DNA from: an uncultured Cloacibacillus sp.
GTDB taxonomy: Bacteria > Synergistota > Synergistia > Synergistales > Synergistaceae
NCBI GenBank assembly: GCA_900544635.1
Contig: UQVV01000140.1
Coordinates: forward strand, 1 to 5,401
Length of the DNA: 5,401 nucleotides
Reading direction: 5' to 3'
The position numbers were made by a program, and so were the translations under genes. The notes beneath the pieces were generated by a model that did no database searches, was not told the DNA's origin, and saw only the letters and a list, made by a program, of their open reading frames with translations. Positions 1 to 5,376 of this stretch are shown here, piece after piece; within the stretch, counting starts at the first letter, position 1; each line of letters opens with the position of its first letter.

Positions 1-24
1 ATAATAGAGGCAAAGGCTGCGCGG

Positions 25-30
25 AAGGAG
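25..30 (+). promoter_or_regulatory. Ribosome binding site of the response regulator gene
   Basis: AAGGAG lies seven bases before the ATG at 38, an ideal Shine-Dalgarno site that fixes the start. The first bases of the window (ATAAT) could be the end of a -10 box, but the upstream DNA is missing, so a promoter cannot be called. Confidence 0.85.
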
Positions 31-37
31 CGGTAAG

Positions 38-712
38 ATGAGGATACTTGTCGCGGAAGACGAAAGGGATTTGAACAGGCTGATATCGGAGGCGCTCGAG
101 GACGCCGGGTACAGCGTAGACCGCTGCTACGACGGCGGCGAGGCGCTCGATTTCTTGGAATGCGCCGTTTACGACGCCGCGGTGCTCGATATACTGATGC
201 CCGTCAAAAGCGGGCGCGAAGTGGTGCGCGAGCTGCGCGCGCAGGGGATATCGACGCCGGTGCTATTCCTCACGGCGCTCGACGGCGTGGACGACCGCGT
301 CGCGGGCCTCGACGACGGCGCGGACGACTATCTGGTAAAGCCCTTCGCCTTTCCGGAGCTGCTCGCGCGGCTGCGCGCCATCACGCGCAAATATTCGCAG
401 GCAAAGAGCGCGACGCTCACCGCGGGCGACCTGACGCTCGACACCGCGTCGCGCAGGGTCTCGCGCGGCGGGCGCGAGATAAGCCTCTCCGCGAAGGAGT
501 TCGCGATACTCGAATACCTCATGCGCAGCAAGGGCGCGGCCGTCTCGCGCGAAAAGATAGAGAACAACGCGTGGAACTACGACTACGAGGGCGGCTCCAA
601 CGTCGTAGACGTATATATAAGCTACCTGCGCCGCAAGATAGACGACGGCTTCGAGCAGAAGCTGATCCACACCGTGCGCGGCGCGGGCTGGATGATAAAG
701 GAGCCGGAATAG
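38..712 (+). CDS. OmpR/PhoB-family DNA-binding response regulator
   Basis: This 224-residue cytoplasmic protein is the output half of a two-component system. Once phosphorylated by its kinase it should dimerise and bind promoter DNA. The receiver domain spans roughly residues 1-115. It shows the acidic pair E7/D8, phospho-acceptor D51 in LDILMP, the switch threonine T79 in FLTA, and K101 in VKPF, so all key residues are present. A winged-helix effector domain follows at about 125-221, with the typical LSAKEFAILEYL stretch, the NVVDVYISYLRRKID recognition-helix region and the C-terminal HTVRGAGWMI hairpin. The length is normal for the family. The start is supported by AAGGAG seven bases upstream. 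Only one base separates its stop from the sensor kinase gene, so the two form an operon. Family and mechanism are secure; the target genes are unknown. Confidence 0.96.
   Translation: MRILVAEDERDLNRLISEALEDAGYSVDRCYDGGEALDFLECAVYDAAVLDILMPVKSGREVVRELRAQGISTPVLFLTALDGVDDRVAGLDDGADDYLVKPFAFPELLARLRAITRKYSQAKSATLTAGDLTLDTASRRVSRGGREISLSAKEFAILEYLMRSKGAAVSREKIENNAWNYDYEGGSNVVDVYISYLRRKIDDGFEQKLIHTVRGAGWMIKEPE
697..703 (+). promoter_or_regulatory. Ribosome binding site of the histidine kinase gene, inside the regulator gene
   Basis: AAAGGAG lies within the last codons of the regulator gene, ten bases before the ATG at 714. Because it sits inside the upstream gene, translation of the two proteins is probably coupled. 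Confidence 0.75.
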
Positions 713-713
713 C

Positions 714-2057
714 ATGGCGCTCCGCCTCTCCGTCAAGGCGCGCGTCACCGCGTGGTTCACGGCGCTGATGCTGCTCGTCACGGCGGCGGCGCTCGGCTTC
801 ATCGTCGCGCTCGGCGGCACGATGCTCGAGGGCATAGCGAAGGCGAACCTCTCGCGCGCCGTGCAGGTGAACGCCGGAGCCGTCGAATACTACCGCGACG
901 AAAGAAGCGAGAAATTCGAGCTCGACGACGACTTCTCCCCGAACATCTTCGGAAGCCGCTGCGCCGTCTACACCGGCGAAGGGCGGCTGCTCACCGGCGT
1001 CATGCCCGACGGGCTCGGCGCGGGAGAGCCCTTCGCAGCGGGGCCGCCGAGGCTCGTCAGCGGCGGCGGGCAGCGCTTCTACATCTGCGACCTACCGATT
1101 TCCGGCGGCGCGCTGTGGGTGCGCGGCGTCACGACCGCGGAGGAGGCCGAGGTGTTCTTCACCTCGATGGCGCGGCTCTCGTTCGTCATCCTGCCTGTGC
1201 TCGTGCTCATAGGCGCGGCTGGCGGGTACTTCATAGTGCGCCGCGCCTTCCGCCCGATAGACCGCATGATAGCCGCCGCCGACGCGATAAACGAAGGCAG
1301 CGACCTCTCCGCGCGCATCGGCCTGCCGCCGAAGGACGACGAGATACACAGAATAGCCGCGGCCTTCGACAGAATGCTCGCGCGCCTCGAAGCCTCGTTT
1401 GAATCCGAAAAACAATTCGCCTCCGACGCCTCGCACGAGCTGCGCACGCCGACCGCCGTCATCCTCGCGCAGTGCTCCGCGCTCGAAAAAGAGGGGCTGA
1501 CCGAAAAAGACTACAAAAAGGGAATATCCGCGATAGACCGCCAGGCGCAGAAAATGTCGCGCCTCATCAGCCGCCTGCTCAACATCACTCGCCTCGAGCA
1601 GGGCACGGTAAAGGCGCAGTTCGAGCGCGCCGACCTGAGCGAGCTCGCCTCCGTCGTCTGCCGCGAAATGTCCTCCGTGCATCCCGACGCCGAGCTGTCC
1701 TCGGAGATAGAGCCGGAAATCTACGCCGAGCTCGACGTGGCGCTGATGAGCCGCCTCATCGAGAACCTCGTCGAAAACGCGATTAAGTACGGCGACGGCA
1801 AGGTACGCGTCACGCTGCGCCGCGAGGGCGGCGACGTCAAGCTCGCGGTAGGCGACAACGGCCCCGGCATAACGCCCGAAGAACTCCCGAAAATCTGGCA
1901 GCGCTTCTACCGCTCCGACAAATCGCGCTCAAGCGGCGGCCTGGGCCTCGGCCTCTCGCTCGTCAAACAAATAGCCGGCCTCCACAACGCGCGCGTAACC
2001 GCCGAAAGCTTCCCCGGCAAAGGCAGCGTATTCACGCTGACGATGGCGGAGAGGTAA
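714..2057 (+). CDS. Membrane sensor histidine kinase, partner of the upstream regulator
   Basis: This 447-residue inner-membrane protein should autophosphorylate a histidine and pass the phosphate to the regulator encoded just upstream. A first membrane segment lies at about residues 12-34 and a second at about 155-176. Between them is an external sensor loop of about 120 residues that I do not recognise. A HAMP linker follows (about 177-230, with RRAFRPIDRM), then the HisKA dimerisation domain with H241 in SHELRTP. The HATPase domain has the N-box ENLVENAIKYG (350-360), the G1 box GDNGPGI (380-386), the F region WQRFYRSDKS and the G2 box GGLGLGLSL (408-416). All catalytic motifs are intact and the length is ordinary for this class. 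The ATG follows the regulator's stop by one base. The signal sensed cannot be deduced. Confidence 0.95.
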   Translation: MALRLSVKARVTAWFTALMLLVTAAALGFIVALGGTMLEGIAKANLSRAVQVNAGAVEYYRDERSEKFELDDDFSPNIFGSRCAVYTGEGRLLTGVMPDGLGAGEPFAAGPPRLVSGGGQRFYICDLPISGGALWVRGVTTAEEAEVFFTSMARLSFVILPVLVLIGAAGGYFIVRRAFRPIDRMIAAADAINEGSDLSARIGLPPKDDEIHRIAAAFDRMLARLEASFESEKQFASDASHELRTPTAVILAQCSALEKEGLTEKDYKKGISAIDRQAQKMSRLISRLLNITRLEQGTVKAQFERADLSELASVVCREMSSVHPDAELSSEIEPEIYAELDVALMSRLIENLVENAIKYGDGKVRVTLRREGGDVKLAVGDNGPGITPEELPKIWQRFYRSDKSRSSGGLGLGLSLVKQIAGLHNARVTAESFPGKGSVFTLTMAER

Positions 2058-2059
2058 AG

Positions 2060-2147
2060 GCGCGAAGCAAGCACGCGGAGGCTGCGCAAGCGGGACAAAG
2101 CCGGTGCCTCGCTGAAAAACGAGGCCCGGCTCCGCGCTTCGCCGCGC
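2060..2147 (+). other. Folded element after the kinase gene (bulged hairpin inside a longer stem)
   Basis: GCCGG-T-GCCTCG (2100-2111) pairs with CGAGGCCCGGC (2120-2130). This gives an 11-bp stem with one bulged T and an eight-base loop ctgaaaaa. Outside it, GCGAAGC (2062-2068) pairs with GCTTCGC (2136-2142) and can extend by two pairs past a bulged C. No T run follows, so it is not a classical intrinsic terminator. It could stabilise the 3' end of the two-component mRNA, stop transcription with Rho, or be a decayed repeat: bases 2101-2112 also occur at 3013-3024. The pairing is read directly; the role is unknown. Confidence 0.5.
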
Positions 2148-2156
2148 TCACATCCC

Positions 2157-2215
2157 GCGACAGAACGGCGGCGCGGGCATATAATTTCAGCATCGGAGTG
2201 AACTCAAAGGGGGAG
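2157..2215 (+). promoter_or_regulatory. Probable promoter and ribosome site of the EFR1-type gene
   Basis: A perfect TATAAT -10 box lies at 2180-2185. Seventeen bases upstream is GCGACA (2157-2162), which matches four of six bases of a sigma-70 -35 box. The run GGGGGAG (2209-2215) sits five bases before the ATG at 2221 and is a good Shine-Dalgarno site. Expression signals of the broken gene downstream therefore look intact. The -10 box is the strong part; the -35 box is weak. Confidence 0.55.
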
Positions 2216-2220
2216 CGGAA

Positions 2221-2833
2221 ATGAACGTCGTTCAGATAATATTCAGCCCGACCGGCGGAACGCGCCGCGCTGCGGAAATCATAGCGGCGGAGCTCGGGAC
2301 TGCCGGAACCGTCGTGGACTTGACGGATGCGGGCGCGGATTTTTCTTCGGTCACGTTGAACAAGGATGATATTGCGATTATAGCCGTACCGTCGTTCGCG
2401 GGGCGCGTGCCTGCGCTCGCGGCGTCGCGCCTCGCGCAGATACGCGGCGGGACGGCCCGACGAAAAGGATGCAGAGACGCTGAAAAGCTTCGCGCGCGAG
2501 ATCGCCGCGAAAATCCGCCGCGGCGCGGACGGCGGCGTCCCCGCGATGCCTGGCAATCGTCCCTACAAGGAGCTTTCGGGCGGAGGCACGCTCATGCCGC
2601 GCGCGGGCGAGGGCTGCGTCCGCTGCGGCCTCTGCGCGCGGAAGTGTCCCGCTCAGGCGATAAGCGCGGAAGACCCTTCCGTCACAGACGCCGACAAGTG
2701 CGTCTCATGTATGCGCTGCGTCTCCGTCTGCCCGCGCTCGGCCCGAGCCGTGGACGCGAACATAATTGCCGCCGTCGCGCTCAAGCTCAAGGACGCCTGC
2801 TCGGTCAGAAAAGAGCCGGAGCTTTTTATATAA
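2221..2833 (+). pseudogene. EFR1-type flavodoxin/ferredoxin fusion gene, internally deleted and frameshifted
   Basis: The intact family has about 260 residues: an N-terminal flavodoxin-like domain and a C-terminal 2[4Fe-4S] ferredoxin, presumably cytoplasmic electron carriers. Frame one gives a clean start, with SPTGGT (residues 9-14, the flavin-phosphate loop region) and VPSFAGRVPALAASRLAQIRG, up to about residue 76 (base 2448). The family sequence resumes at about base 2444-2450 in the next frame, as AAGRPDEKDAETL, then PGNRPYKEL and two CxxCxxCxxxCP motifs, and stops at 2833. The pieces total about 203 residues. About 50 are missing, including the usual VYGNR flavodoxin segment, and the frame changes at the junction. 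Read straight on, frame one runs to 2841 and yields a 206-residue chimera without the cysteine motifs. Flavodoxin function should be lost. An assembly artefact is possible, but a one-base sequencing slip would not remove 50 codons. Confidence 0.82.
2594..2833 (+). CDS. Possible stand-alone 2[4Fe-4S] ferredoxin from the 3' half of the broken gene
   Basis: GGAGG at 2582-2586 lies seven bases before an in-frame ATG at 2594, so ribosomes could start here and make a 79-residue protein. It carries both complete cluster motifs, CVRCGLCARKCP and CVSCMRCVSVCP, each able to hold one [4Fe-4S] cluster as in small bacterial ferredoxins that shuttle electrons in the cytoplasm. The conserved family C-terminus (ACSVRKEPELFI) is intact. 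A start at 2546 gives 95 residues but has no ribosome site. The cysteines show no decay. Equally, the site may be chance, since the GG-rich DNA encodes a glycine run usual at this place in the family. Treat it as a candidate product of the pseudogene, not a proven gene. Confidence 0.4.
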   Translation: MPRAGEGCVRCGLCARKCPAQAISAEDPSVTDADKCVSCMRCVSVCPRSARAVDANIIAAVALKLKDACSVRKEPELFI

Positions 2834-2887
2834 CGGCGTAAAACGCGCGCGCCCGCCGCGATTTGCACCAAACGCCGCGAAGCTAAG

Positions 2888-2920
2888 AAAAACGCAAAAA
2901 ACCAGCGGCGCGCCGTTTTT
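2888..2920 (+). terminator. Weak candidate terminator after the EFR1-type gene
   Basis: AAAAACG (2888-2894) can pair with CGTTTTT (2914-2920), and the loop holds the palindrome CGGCGCGCCG. The T run is right for a + strand terminator. The stem is AT-rich and the loop long (19 bases), so support is modest. The hairpin at 2941-2977 is stronger but lacks a T run. Confidence 0.3.
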
Positions 2921-3078
2921 ACAACGATACAAAAACAAGACGAAGGCCGCAAACGCGCCAGTCACGCGCGGCCTTCGCCTCATTCCCACAAATGTACGAA
3001 AACGTCATAAAACCGGTGCCTCGCAGAAAAAACGGCGCTGTGTAGCTAGCATTTGCACACTATATACCGCGTTTATAC
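2921..3078 (+). repeat. Copy A of a 158-bp diverged direct repeat
   Basis: This copy aligns without gaps to 3436-3593. By hand count 127 of 158 bases match (about 80%). Near its start is a perfect 10-bp hairpin, CGAAGGCCGC (2941-2950) with GCGGCCTTCG (2968-2977). Then come three blocks identical in both copies: CGAAAACGTCATAAA (2997-3011), GTGCCTCGC (3016-3024) and AAAAACGGCGCTG (3028-3040). The tail after 3040 is the least conserved part. I do not recognise the family. The strand given is arbitrary. Confidence 0.85.
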
Positions 3079-3204
3079 TCGTTCAGCTTTTTAAGAGAAC
3101 GCCTGTTATAGTCACTTGCTACGAAAATAAGCAACCCAGTCTATTTTCATTCTCGCCTACGATTCGCTTTCCTGACCTGTTAACCAAAAAACAGAAGAAA
3201 TTAT

Positions 3205-3236
3205 GTCATTCCCGCAATCCTCTGGCGGGAATCTCC
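3205..3236. repeat. Short palindrome ATTCCCGC/GCGGGAAT (dRS3- or REP-like)
   Basis: GTCATTCCCGC (3205-3215) faces GCGGGAAT (3225-3232) followed by CT. The 8-bp stem is perfect and the loop has nine bases. Sequences of the type GTCATTCCC...GGGAATCT occur as dispersed intergenic repeats in many bacteria; Neisseria dRS3 (ATTCCC-N8-GGGAAT) is the named example. The likeness concerns form and does not show common origin. Confidence 0.65.
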
Positions 3237-3244
3237 GTGGTAAA

Positions 3245-3322
3245 CGTTAGAGACGGCAAAGTGTTCTATGTGCTCCGTTTCTGCCTCTAACGAATAGGGC
3301 GGAGGCTCCAGAGGGTCCGCCC
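3245..3322. repeat. Two adjacent inverted repeats between the short palindromes
   Basis: CGTTAGAG (3245-3252) pairs with CTCTAACG (3285-3292) across a 32-base loop. Directly after, GGGCGGA (3297-3303) pairs with TCCGCCC (3316-3322), with an inner CTC/GAG pair possible. Neither is followed by a T run. Their position between two related palindromes suggests they belong to the same composite element, but this is inference. Confidence 0.4.
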
Positions 3323-3388
3323 CGCTTCATCGGGCGCAGAAAATTTCTGGGGCGACATAGTTTTTGTTAGAAGTTTAGCAATTATAAT

Positions 3389-3416
3389 CGTCATTCCGCG
3401 CTTGACGCGGAATCTA
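3389..3416. repeat. Second short palindrome ATTCCGCG/CGCGGAAT
   Basis: ATTCCGCG (3393-3400) pairs perfectly with CGCGGAAT (3406-3413) across the loop cttga. As at 3205-3236, it is preceded by GTC and followed by CT, so both copies share the frame GTCATTCC...GGAATCT and the same orientation. They lie about 185 bases apart. Confidence 0.65.
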
Positions 3417-3435
3417 GCGGCTTCAAATTCATTCC

Positions 3436-3593
3436 ACAACCGTACAAAAACATGACAAAGGCCGCAAGCGCGCCAGCCGCGTGCGGCCTTCGTCCTATTT
3501 CCGTAAATTTGCGAAAACGTCATAAACCCAGTGCCTCGCGGGAAAAACGGCGCTGCGCACCTAGCGTTTGCCGCGTATATGACGCGTTTACAC
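3436..3593 (+). repeat. Copy B of the 158-bp diverged direct repeat
   Basis: This copy matches 2921-3078 without gaps at an offset of 515 bases. The hairpin is kept as AAGGCCGCA (3458-3466) with TGCGGCCTT (3482-3490). Compared with copy A, one inner pair is gained (A-T) and one outer pair is lost (A opposite C). The three invariant blocks lie at 3512-3526, 3531-3539 and 3543-3555. Many differences are transitions. Confidence 0.85.
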
Positions 3594-3761
3594 GACATAG
3601 GCGCGACACGCGGCAATGCCAGTGCGTAATCCAACGTCCCGCGCGCGCAGCTCTCTTGTTACGTGTGTGAAGAGGTGTCCTTGTGTGGCGCTTGGGGTCA
3701 AGCGAGCCTGAACCTTGCGAGGCGCTGAAAAAATTATATTTACGGCACGGCTAGCGAGCGC

Positions 3762-3802
3762 AAAAAACGCGGCGCGGACGTAAGCCGTTCCGCGCCGCGT
3801 TT
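3762..3802 (-). terminator. Strong intrinsic terminator of the GNAT gene
   Basis: AAACGCGGCGCGGA (3765-3778) and TCCGCGCCGCGTTT (3789-3802) form a perfect 14-bp stem with a ten-base loop. On the - strand the GC-rich stem runs directly into TTTTTT (complement of 3762-3767). It starts 47 bases past the stop of the acetyltransferase gene. On the + strand only TTT follows, so it works mainly for the - strand gene. Confidence 0.88.
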
Positions 3803-3849
3803 GGGCGTTTCGATTCGTTTTGCTCCACAGCTTTGCGGCCGCGGAATTT

Positions 3850-4605
3850 CTAAATATCGTCGCAGGCCGAGTACACCGGCACCTTGTCGATGATTTTGAA
3901 GCCGTAGTTGATGTAGAACGGGAGCCCCGCCTCGGTCGCGAGCAGGACGAGCGGCTTCTTCTCCGGCAGGGCCGCGGTGACTCCGTCCATCAGCTTAGCG
4001 GCGAGCCCCTGCCTGCGGCGCTCCGGCACAGTCGCGAAGTAGTAAAGGCCGTAGGCCTCGTCGGTCTCGTGGATGAGCGCGGTCGAGACGTACCGGCCCT
4101 GCTCCTCGAGTGCGAAAGCGCGGTTTTTCGGGTGGTTCGCAAGATATTCGCCGAACGGCACGTAGGCTTTCGCGGCCGCTCCGGCCTCGCCGCCGAAGGC
4201 GTACCACGCCGCCTCGCCCCAGCGCGCGGCGTCATCCGCCGTAACTTCGGCAACCTCCGGCGAACCGTGCCCGCGCTCGGCCTCGACGGGAAGGTACATC
4301 GAGGTGTATATCCTGCGCCGCTCTATGCCGCGCTCCTCAAGCGTGCGCGCTATCGAATGCGGCGTCTGCGGCAGCCACGGCGTCACGAACTCCGCGCCGC
4401 GCTCCGCGAAGAAGCGCGCGGCCTTCTCTACGTCGTCGGCGCATGCGCCGCTCGCGAGCAGCGCGTAATTCTCGCCGGCGTGCGGCTGTCCGCTCGCCGC
4501 GGCTAGGGACGCGCCCCCGAGCGGCAGCAGGCCGCCTCCCGGCGCGCCGCCGAGCATCCCGGCGAACGAAAAGAAATTTTTGTCGAAAATTCCGGCAAAA
4601 TCCAT
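3850..4605 (-). CDS. GNAT-family N-acetyltransferase
   Basis: This 251-residue cytoplasmic enzyme should move an acetyl group from acetyl-CoA to an unknown amine. The GNAT fold is visible at the C-terminal end. YVSTALIHE (172-180) and GLYYFATVPERRRQGLAAKLM (186-206) form the beta-strand and pyrophosphate loop, with RRQGLA as the R-x-x-G-x-A core. LLATEAGLPFYINYGFKII (221-239) is the usual motif B region. The first 165 or so residues show no motif I can name. The frame is open back to 4734, but ATG 4605 is the better start because AAGGAG precedes it by nine bases and the upstream part (RRRRAARAQG and similar) does not look like protein. It is transcribed alone, divergently from the SUI1-family gene, and ends before a strong terminator. 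Confidence 0.88.
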   Translation of the reverse strand: MDFAGIFDKNFFSFAGMLGGAPGGGLLPLGGASLAAASGQPHAGENYALLASGACADDVEKAARFFAERGAEFVTPWLPQTPHSIARTLEERGIERRRIYTSMYLPVEAERGHGSPEVAEVTADDAARWGEAAWYAFGGEAGAAAKAYVPFGEYLANHPKNRAFALEEQGRYVSTALIHETDEAYGLYYFATVPERRRQGLAAKLMDGVTAALPEKKPLVLLATEAGLPFYINYGFKIIDKVPVYSACDDI

Positions 4606-4611
4606 TGGCAA

Positions 4612-4620
4612 CCTCTCCTT
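4612..4620 (-). promoter_or_regulatory. Ribosome binding site that decides the GNAT start
   Basis: On the - strand AAGGAGAGG covers this stretch. Its AAGGAG core (4620-4615) lies nine bases before ATG 4605. The longer candidate start at 4734 has nothing comparable. Confidence 0.8.
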
Positions 4621-4625
4621 ATACG

Positions 4626-4637
4626 TTGTTCGAACAA
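4626..4637. promoter_or_regulatory. Perfect 12-bp palindrome, candidate operator of the GNAT gene
   Basis: TTGTTCGAACAA is its own reverse complement. It sits 20 bases before the ATG and five bases before the ribosome site on the - strand. It would therefore lie in the 5' leader, where a bound dimeric regulator could block transcription. The symmetry is plain; a regulatory role is inference. Confidence 0.4.
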
Positions 4638-4759
4638 GCCGCGCGCAGCCTTGCGCCCGCGCGGCCCGGCGTCGTCGGTTTTTCACCAGAAAGAGCCCCG
4701 CGCCTTCAAGCGCCGCGTTCGGAAGGAACTTCAAAAAACGCCTCTTTCTTCGTAAGTTA

Positions 4760-4787
4760 ATTATAATATTTACATCGATTGTGTGAA
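4760..4787 (-). promoter_or_regulatory. Probable sigma-70 promoter of the GNAT gene
   Basis: On the - strand TTCACA (4787-4782) matches five of six -35 bases. TATAAT (4765-4760), a perfect -10 box, follows after 16 bases. Transcription would start near 4753 and leave a leader of about 148 bases that includes the palindrome at 4626-4637. Confidence 0.55.
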
Positions 4788-4827
4788 CGCATTTTTATAA
4801 AAATAGGGCAATTTACGTGAAAAGAGG
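4762..4827 (+). promoter_or_regulatory. AT-rich promoter region and ribosome site of the SUI1-family gene
   Basis: Two -10 candidates exist on the + strand: TATAAT at 4762-4767, without a convincing -35 box, and TATAAA at 4796-4801, with TTTACA at 4769-4774 but a long 21-base spacer. I cannot choose between them. The ribosome site AAGAGG (4822-4827) lies seven bases before ATG 4835. It would fall inside the coding part if GTG 4817 were used, so it favours the ATG. Confidence 0.4.
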
Positions 4828-4834
4828 AAAAAAG

Positions 4835-5266
4835 ATGCAGAACAAAAAGAAGAAGAAGCTCACGGAGGGCGAGGGCTTCACGCTCGCGCAGGAACAGCCG
4901 CTCGGCCTCTCCATCGGCGCGCTGCTCGGCGTCCCGCAGAAGGAGCGCTCCGACGAGAACGAAGAAAAGAAGGCTGAGCCGCAATCCGCGCGCGGCGCGA
5001 AGGCCGAGGCCGCCGCTCCGCCGAAAATCTCAAAGGTCGCGTTCCAGCGCCAGCGCGCGGGACGCGGCGGCAAAACCGTCACGCTCGTCATACTTCCGCA
5101 GGACTACAAGGGCGACACAGCCGCGCTCGCAAAGGAGCTGCGCAAGGGCCTCGGCTGCGGCTCGACGATAGAGGACGGAAAAATCGTCCTCCAGGGCGAC
5201 ATAGCCGACCGCGCCGAGGCGTGGTTCACCAAAAAAGGCGTGGCGAAGATCACGAAAAGCGCTTAA
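4835..5266 (+). CDS. SUI1/YciH-family (eIF1-like) translation factor with N-terminal extension
   Basis: The C-terminal half of this 143-residue protein (about 66-141) is a SUI1 domain. It has QRQRAGRGGKTVTLV (71-85), the AKELRKGLGCGSTIEDGKIVLQG region (99-121) with the GCG turn, and KKGVAKI near the end. This follows the pattern of bacterial YciH, a homologue of eukaryotic initiation factor eIF1 that binds the small ribosomal subunit and influences start-site choice; in bacteria the exact role is less settled. The first 65 residues are unusual: KKKKK at 4-8, a short hydrophobic patch (LGLSIGALLG, 23-32), then a charged acidic and alanine-rich linker. The start is ATG 4835, since AAGAGG precedes it by seven bases; GTG 4817 would add six residues. 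It is transcribed alone and no clear terminator follows. Confidence 0.9.
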   Translation: MQNKKKKKLTEGEGFTLAQEQPLGLSIGALLGVPQKERSDENEEKKAEPQSARGAKAEAAAPPKISKVAFQRQRAGRGGKTVTLVILPQDYKGDTAALAKELRKGLGCGSTIEDGKIVLQGDIADRAEAWFTKKGVAKITKSA

Positions 5267-5312
5267 AAAGAGTTATATATATTTGATTTATACTGACTAA
5301 AAAAATCTCTGT

Positions 5313-5341
5313 TTGACGCTCATTAGCATTTTGTATATAAT
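5313..5341 (+). promoter_or_regulatory. Near-consensus sigma-70 promoter for the gene at the right edge
   Basis: TTGACG (5313-5318; five of six) and TATAAT (5336-5341; six of six) are separated by exactly 17 bases in an AT-rich stretch. Transcription should begin near 5348. It is the best promoter in the window and points to a well-expressed gene beyond the edge. Confidence 0.8.
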
Positions 5342-5376
5342 CGACAATAATACAAGAAGTGAGAGTGAAAGATAAA

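Larger units (their letters stand above)
2834..3849. other. About 1 kb non-coding, repeat-rich intergenic region
   Basis: Open frames here (for example 2766-3290 on + and 3287-3634 on -) show no recognisable domain and no good ribosome site, and they run through repeats, so I call no gene. The stretch holds two diverged 158-bp direct repeats, two ATTCC...GGAAT palindromes, further inverted repeats at 3245-3322, and the terminator of the GNAT gene at 3762-3802. From about 3079 to 3204 it is clearly more AT-rich than the genes. The region 3600-3760 holds only a small hairpin, CGCTTG/CAAGCG at 3689-3704 with loop GGGT. No tRNA or rRNA is visible. Confidence 0.75.

Noticed and set aside
2766..3290. 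Open frame of 174 codons on the + strand
   Set aside because: It overlaps the ferredoxin end in another frame, runs through repeat copy A, has no ribosome site and shows no domain; its composition fits translated non-coding DNA.
2921..3593. CRISPR-like array
   Set aside because: Only two copies, 158 bases long and 80% identical, with a 357-base gap; not short identical repeats with regular spacers.
2921..3593. Insertion sequence or transposon
   Set aside because: No transposase-like frame, the long repeats are direct rather than inverted, and no target duplication could be identified.
3287..3634. Open frame of 115 codons on the - strand across repeat copy B
   Set aside because: It consists largely of repeat B and the second palindrome read backwards. 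No ribosome site or family resemblance supports it.
3689..3704. Small hairpin CGCTTG-GGGT-CAAGCG as a terminator
   Set aside because: The stem is only six pairs and no T run follows on either strand.
3820..4506. Long + strand open frame opposite the acetyltransferase
   Set aside because: Shadow of the - strand GNAT gene caused by GC-rich codons; the - strand has the motifs, ribosome site and terminator.
4606..4734. Longer start for the acetyltransferase (43 extra residues)
   Set aside because: No ribosome site at 4734, arginine-rich low-complexity translation, and the extension would cover the palindrome and leader; ATG 4605 has AAGGAG.
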